Of a stretch of 8,737 bases of DNA, positions 5,736-8,737 are shown in pieces (the stretch's first letter is position 1; every line of letters starts with the position of its first letter). The stretch spans positions 1-8,737 of the forward strand of contig JAGHSU010000148.1 of assembly GCA_018065685.1 (NCBI GenBank), in the 5' to 3' direction. The stretch comes from Candidatus Methanocorpusculum equi. GTDB taxonomy: Archaea > Halobacteriota > Methanomicrobia > Methanomicrobiales > Methanocorpusculaceae. Made by a program: the position numbers and the translations under genes. The notes under the pieces were generated by a model. The model ran no database searches. It was not told the origin of the DNA and saw nothing but the letters and a program-made list of their open reading frames with translations.

Positions 5736-7564
5736 TGGACTACGCAGCACTCGGACTCAAAGCGGGTCTTGAAATCCACCAGCAGCTGAATACAAAGGAA
5801 AAACTCTTCTGCCACTCGCCCACGGTTATCAGAAACTCGGATGAGCACTTCGGCGTGGTCCAGCGGTATCTGAGAACCGCGGTCTCTGAGATGGGAACAG
5901 TCGACCGTGCTGCAGCAGAAGAAGCGATGCAGCACCGGCTTTTTACCTACTACACGTACGATACCACCGGTCTTGTGGAAATCGATGAGGAGCCGCCGGC
6001 ACCGATGAACCGCGAGGCACTCGACATTGTCTTAACCATCGCTAAGATGTTTTCAATGACGCCCTTACCCGAGCTTCATACGATGCGCAAGATGATTGTA
6101 GACGGCTCTGCCACAAGCGGATTCCAGCGGACGGCTCTTGCCGCCTTAAACGGAAAGATCGGGGAGGCCTGCAGAATCGAGACGGTGGCAATCGAGGAGG
6201 AGGCGTGTCAGCGGGTGGAAGATACGATCTTCTCGGTTGACCGGCTTGGCATCCCCTTAATCGAGATTACGACCTCTCCCTGCATGAAGACCCCTGAAGA
6301 GGTGCACGATGTTGCACAGCACATCGGAATGATTCTCAGGTCAACCGGAAAGGTAAAGCGCGGTCTTGGCACAATCCGTCAGGATGTCAATGTCTCAATC
6401 GCGGACGGCGCCCGTGTGGAGATTAAAGGGGTTCAGGAGCTTGATTTAATCGCCGAGGTGGTGCGGCGCGAGGTTCAGCGGCAGTTATCCCTGCTTGCAA
6501 TCCGCGACGAGCTTGCCGCACGGAAAGCATCCGTCCCGGGTCTTGTGCAGGATGTGACAAAGGTCTTTGAAGGGACCGCCTCAAACGTCTTAAAGAAGGC
6601 AAAGTGCATTCTGGCAACGGTTCTCAGGGGCTTTGACGGGCTTGTCGGAATGGAGATTCAGCCCGGAAGACGCTTAGGCTCGGAGATGTCTGACTATGCC
6701 AAGAAATGCGGAGTCGGAGGGCTTTTCCACACCGATGAGCTTCCGGCATACGGAGTGACCGCTGAAGAGGTGGAAAAACTCAGGAAAGAGACCGGGGCGG
6801 GCCCGCAGGATGCCGTCATCCTTGTCGCCGCAACCGAGGCGAAGTGCCGCTGCGCAATGAAGATGATTCTGCGCCGCGCAAATATGGCCTTTGAGGGTGT
6901 CCCTGAAGAGACCAGAAAGATGCTTGAAGGAGGGTCTACCGCCTACATGAGACCTCTCCCCGGAGCGGCCCGTATGTATCCGGAGACCGATGTCCTTCCG
7001 GTGACCGTCACAAAAGAGCACTTCGACTCGCTGGTGCTTCCGGAACTCCTGGCAGACAAGGAGGCACGCTTTATGAAGGAGTACGGCATGGACGAGGGGC
7101 TTGCGCACCAGATGGTCTACTCGGAAAAGCTCCCGCTCTTTGAACGTGCGGTAGCAGAGGGAATCCGCCCGATGTTTGCAGCCCGCACGATTCTTGCTTC
7201 GTTAAAGGAGTTATCCCGCGGGGGATACGATGCTTCGGCGCTTCCGGATGAGAAAATCCTTGCCGTTATGCATGCGGTTGAGAAAGGTAACGCCGCAAAG
7301 GAGGCGGTCCTCGAGATTCTTACTGCCTGCGCGAAGGGGCTGAGTGTCAGGGATGCAATCGCCAAAGTTGCCCCGTCCTTCTCCCGTGATGAGCTGGTAA
7401 ATCTGGTAAAATCCGTCGTATCCGAGCGTGCGGAATTCATCAAAGAACGCGGGAAATCGGCATTAGGGCCTGTTATGGGCGTAGTTATGAAGGAAGTGCG
7501 CGGAAGAATCGACGGCAAGGTGGTATCAGAAGTGCTCAATTCCGAGCTGGAGAAGTTCCTCTGA
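5735..7564 (+). CDS. gatE: Glu-tRNA(Gln) amidotransferase subunit E
   Basis: GatE binds misacylated Glu-tRNA(Gln), phosphorylates the glutamyl group with ATP and amidates it with ammonia from GatD, giving Gln-tRNA(Gln). The 609-residue product has a GatB-type kinase cradle with LKAGLEIHQQL near 8-18, the VDRLGIPLIEI signature near 169-179, and AYMRPLPGAARMYPETD around 404-420. An insertion of roughly residues 280-400 corresponds to the AspRS-like GAD domain that separates GatE from GatB. A helical GatB/YqeY-type tail (about 460-609) binds tRNA. The length fits archaeal GatE. The start overlaps the gatD stop by one base (TGATG), with AGGGGGGAT at 5721-5729 as a strong Shine-Dalgarno. Confidence 0.97.
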   Translation: MDYAALGLKAGLEIHQQLNTKEKLFCHSPTVIRNSDEHFGVVQRYLRTAVSEMGTVDRAAAEEAMQHRLFTYYTYDTTGLVEIDEEPPAPMNREALDIVLTIAKMFSMTPLPELHTMRKMIVDGSATSGFQRTALAALNGKIGEACRIETVAIEEEACQRVEDTIFSVDRLGIPLIEITTSPCMKTPEEVHDVAQHIGMILRSTGKVKRGLGTIRQDVNVSIADGARVEIKGVQELDLIAEVVRREVQRQLSLLAIRDELAARKASVPGLVQDVTKVFEGTASNVLKKAKCILATVLRGFDGLVGMEIQPGRRLGSEMSDYAKKCGVGGLFHTDELPAYGVTAEEVEKLRKETGAGPQDAVILVAATEAKCRCAMKMILRRANMAFEGVPEETRKMLEGGSTAYMRPLPGAARMYPETDVLPVTVTKEHFDSLVLPELLADKEARFMKEYGMDEGLAHQMVYSEKLPLFERAVAEGIRPMFAARTILASLKELSRGGYDASALPDEKILAVMHAVEKGNAAKEAVLEILTACAKGLSVRDAIAKVAPSFSRDELVNLVKSVVSERAEFIKERGKSALGPVMGVVMKEVRGRIDGKVVSEVLNSELEKFL

Positions 7565-7582
7565 TGAGGGATAATCGAAGGA

Positions 7583-7620
7583 TAATCTTTAAGTGAGAGT
7601 GAAACCAACAAATTAAGGAG
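7583..7620 (+). promoter_or_regulatory. Promoter and Shine-Dalgarno of the small basic protein gene
   Basis: A TATA-like ATCTTTAAG (about 7585-7593) lies about 35 bases before the start codon. AAGGAG (7615-7620), seven bases before ATG 7628, is the clearest Shine-Dalgarno in the window. Together they suggest strong expression independent of the argH operon, although readthrough from gatE 60 bases upstream is possible. Confidence 0.5.
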
Positions 7621-7627
7621 ATTCAAT

Positions 7628-7897
7628 ATGGGAAAAACTGGAAGTATTAACTGGCATCAGGTTAAAGGTGTCAACGGCCAGATTCGCCTTGTCCCCCAGA
7701 AAGAGGGAGAGGTTAAAAAGCCGGGACCGAACCAGAGATTCAAGAGATCAAGCATTGTATCGAAGATTGAAAGCCGCATGGCAAACGCCCAGCAGGGACG
7801 CGGACGCGGACCTAAGATTGCAGATCAGAGAGTCCGCCGCAGAATGCGCCGCTCAAAGGCATCCATGATGGGCGCAAAGGCAAAATCAAAGCGCTAA
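7628..7897 (+). CDS. Small, strongly basic conserved archaeal protein (DUF5350-like)
   Basis: The 89-residue product contains 12 Lys and 13 Arg against four acidic residues, a net charge near +21. It begins MGKTGSINWHQVKG, has a Pro/Lys/Gly middle, and ends in an Arg/Lys-rich tail with VRRRMRRSK near 69-77. From memory it resembles the uncharacterised DUF5350 family of methanogens; I cannot confirm this by search. It does not match archaeal S30e or another ribosomal protein I recognise. The charge, small size, strong Shine-Dalgarno and position after gatE suggest RNA or ribosome binding, which is inference. DNA binding is also possible. There is no signal peptide or membrane helix. A hairpin terminator follows. 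Confidence 0.8.
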   Translation: MGKTGSINWHQVKGVNGQIRLVPQKEGEVKKPGPNQRFKRSSIVSKIESRMANAQQGRGRGPKIADQRVRRRMRRSKASMMGAKAKSKR

Positions 7898-7921
7898 TCT
7901 CATCGAATCTTCTTCATTTTT

Positions 7922-7950
7922 CTGACGGGGATTCCCGTCAGCCAATTTTT
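7922..7950 (+). terminator. Hairpin terminator after the small basic protein gene
   Basis: CTGACGGG (7922-7929) and CCCGTCAG (7934-7941) form a perfect 8-bp stem with a GATT loop, followed by CCAATTTTT with a T5 run. A further T5 (7916-7920 region) precedes the stem. It lies 24 bases after the stop codon and is the clearest hairpin in the window. Confidence 0.75.
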
Positions 7951-7951
7951 C

Positions 7952-7985
7952 AATTCCTGCAGCTTACTAATTCCTGTATCTTACT
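7952..7985. repeat. 17-bp tandem duplication A
   Basis: AATTCCTGCAGCTTACT (7952-7968) is followed directly by AATTCCTGTATCTTACT (7969-7985), 15 of 17 bases identical. Confidence 0.75.
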
Positions 7986-7992
7986 GACAGTG

Positions 7993-8026
7993 CTGTTTTA
8001 TTCAGAGGACTGTTTTATTCAGGTGA
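7993..8026. repeat. 17-bp tandem duplication B
   Basis: CTGTTTTATTCAGAGGA (7993-8009) is followed directly by CTGTTTTATTCAGGTGA (8010-8026). The first 13 bases are identical and 15 of 17 overall. It starts seven bases after duplication A and has the same period but a different sequence. Confidence 0.75.
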
Positions 8027-8191
8027 CATGCCGAAGGCTTCCCGGTCTTACGTTTCCAGGGGGCAGCAGTTTTAGTGCGTTTGTTTGTTGTCAGCGGAGA
8101 TGTAGAATAAAAAAGAGGAGTTACTGAATAGTTACAAAAAAGCGTTGTTCATCCGGCAGCTATGGACACCGGGAATCAGACCGTCCGGGGT

Positions 8192-8221
8192 AAAAAAAGG
8201 TGATGACCGGCATTACCGGTC
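8192..8221 (-). terminator. Hairpin plus T7 terminator of the amidohydrolase gene
   Basis: On the minus strand, 14 bases after the stop codon, GACCGG and CCGGTC (8216-8221 and 8205-8210) form a 6-bp stem with a 5-base loop. Six bases further is a run of seven T (complement of A7 at 8192-8198). This is consistent with transcription termination, with the oligo-T the part known to matter in archaea. Confidence 0.6.
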
Positions 8222-8234
8222 TTCTTCTTCCTCA

Positions 8235-8737
8235 TCAAAAATCCCCGTCCAGTCCGCCTTCATCCGCTGCCCAGAACTCATAGAGATTGGGGAGCAGATT
8301 CATAAGTTCTTCCGCTTCTTCATCAGTCATCTTCAGAGCGTCAGATTCATACACAATCTTGCCGTCAACGATAGTTGCCGCGTTATCCAGCAGCAGGGAC
8401 TGAGCCAGTGTATCTAAATCATCATGTACGAAGTCAACCGCGAGGACAGCCATATTTGCGAGCTTTCCTGCCTCAAGAGTACCCATATGATCTTCTTCAT
8501 GCCACATGTATGCGACATTGGATGTCAGTGCTTTTAAGGCATCCTCTCTGGATAATTTCTCACCCGGATTTATCGCAGGTTCAGCTTCGATAAGAGGCAT
8601 TTCCCGGGTAACTCCGGTGTACACTGCAAACGGCGCATTCTCTAACGGAGAGATTGGATAATCCGAGTGACCTGCAACAACAGCGCCTGCATCAATGAAG
8701 GACTGTGCGCCGCAGATCATCTTTGCTCTTTCAGCAC
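8235..8737 (-). CDS. Amidohydrolase, YtcJ-like (C-terminal part)
   Basis: The frame runs off the right edge. The visible part of about 167 residues is the C-terminal end of a metal-dependent TIM-barrel amidohydrolase of the amidohydrolase-3/YtcJ type. The block AGAVVAGHSDYPISPLENAPFAVYTGVTRE (cut here only as motif names) carries the HSD aspartate that serves as metal ligand or catalytic acid in this family. The later SREDALKALTSNVAYM and GTLEAGKLANMAVL match the helix and composite beta-sandwich that close the enzyme. The tail is acidic (MTDEEAEELM to DGDF). The Met at 8718-8720 is internal because AERAK precedes it in frame. The substrate is unknown; relatives act on N-substituted amides or formamides. 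It converges with the small basic protein gene. Confidence 0.88.
   Translation of the reverse strand, partial: AERAKMICGAQSFIDAGAVVAGHSDYPISPLENAPFAVYTGVTREMPLIEAEPAINPGEKLSREDALKALTSNVAYMWHEEDHMGTLEAGKLANMAVLAVDFVHDDLDTLAQSLLLDNAATIVDGKIVYESDALKMTDEEAEELMNLLPNLYEFWAADEGGLDGDF

Larger units (their letters stand above)
7951..8234. other. Convergent intergenic spacer
   Basis: This stretch between two converging genes holds no credible gene. It contains the two 17-bp tandem duplications at 7952-8026, unremarkable mixed sequence at 8030-8105, A-rich runs near 8108-8143 that read as T-runs on the minus strand, and the terminator of the amidohydrolase gene. A plus-strand frame starting at 8145 is antisense to the amidohydrolase over most of its length and is not considered real. 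Confidence 0.6.

Noticed and set aside
7117..7626. 169-residue minus-strand frame opposite the gatE 3' end
   Set aside because: It is antisense to a clear gatE coding region, and its composition follows from gatE codon bias.
7628..7897. Ribosomal protein S30e or another known small ribosomal protein
   Set aside because: The basic composition suggested it, but the sequence lacks the S30e pattern and is longer than archaeal S30e; no other ribosomal family was recognised.
7952..8026. CRISPR-like array
   Set aside because: Units are directly adjacent with no spacers, are only 17 bases long, and each occurs twice.

Overview
The window looks like a chromosomal segment of a methanogenic archaeon, most likely from the Methanomicrobia/Methanomicrobiales and possibly close to Methanocorpusculum. 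The main evidence is gatD and gatE, which are archaea-only subunits of the Glu-tRNA(Gln) amidotransferase. Supporting evidence is a SelB/EF-Tu-like protein with a degenerate GTPase domain (a family known from methanogens), AT-rich TATA-type promoters without bacterial -35/-10 boxes, and a small very basic protein resembling a methanogen-restricted family. The genus is an inference from gene content; no rRNA gene is present to confirm it.

Layout. Positions 1-150 are intergenic, with short repeats and the T-rich 3' end of the first gene. A SelB-like pseudo-GTPase gene lies on the minus strand (151-1116). A 250-base divergent spacer follows. It holds one copy of a 20-bp direct repeat whose other copy lies beyond the far end of the SelB-like gene, and a promoter plus 19-codon open frame that closely resembles the argH promoter and start. 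Next are two AT-richer plus-strand genes: an alpha/beta hydrolase whose 5' end is built from a 12-bp ATG-containing tandem repeat (1368-2375), and a PEBP/YbhB-family protein (2471-2938). A small inverted repeat and a promoter then precede a tightly packed operon of argH, gatD and gatE (3025-7564) with overlapping stop and start codons. A separate promoter and strong Shine-Dalgarno sequence drive a small lysine/arginine-rich protein (7628-7897), followed by a hairpin terminator. The convergent spacer 7898-8234 contains two different 17-bp tandem duplications and a terminator for the opposite strand. The window ends inside a minus-strand YtcJ-type amidohydrolase, of which only the C-terminal part is present.

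Function. The core operon joins the last step of arginine biosynthesis (argininosuccinate lyase) to both subunits of the GatDE amidotransferase, which makes Gln-tRNA(Gln) from mischarged Glu-tRNA(Gln). The SelB-like protein and the small basic protein may also relate to translation, but that is inference. The hydrolase and PEBP genes look like a separate accessory pair. I saw no CRISPR array, tRNA, rRNA or insertion sequence. The least explained elements are the argH-like duplicated leader, the repeat-built hydrolase start, the short repeats around the SelB-like gene, and the small basic protein.
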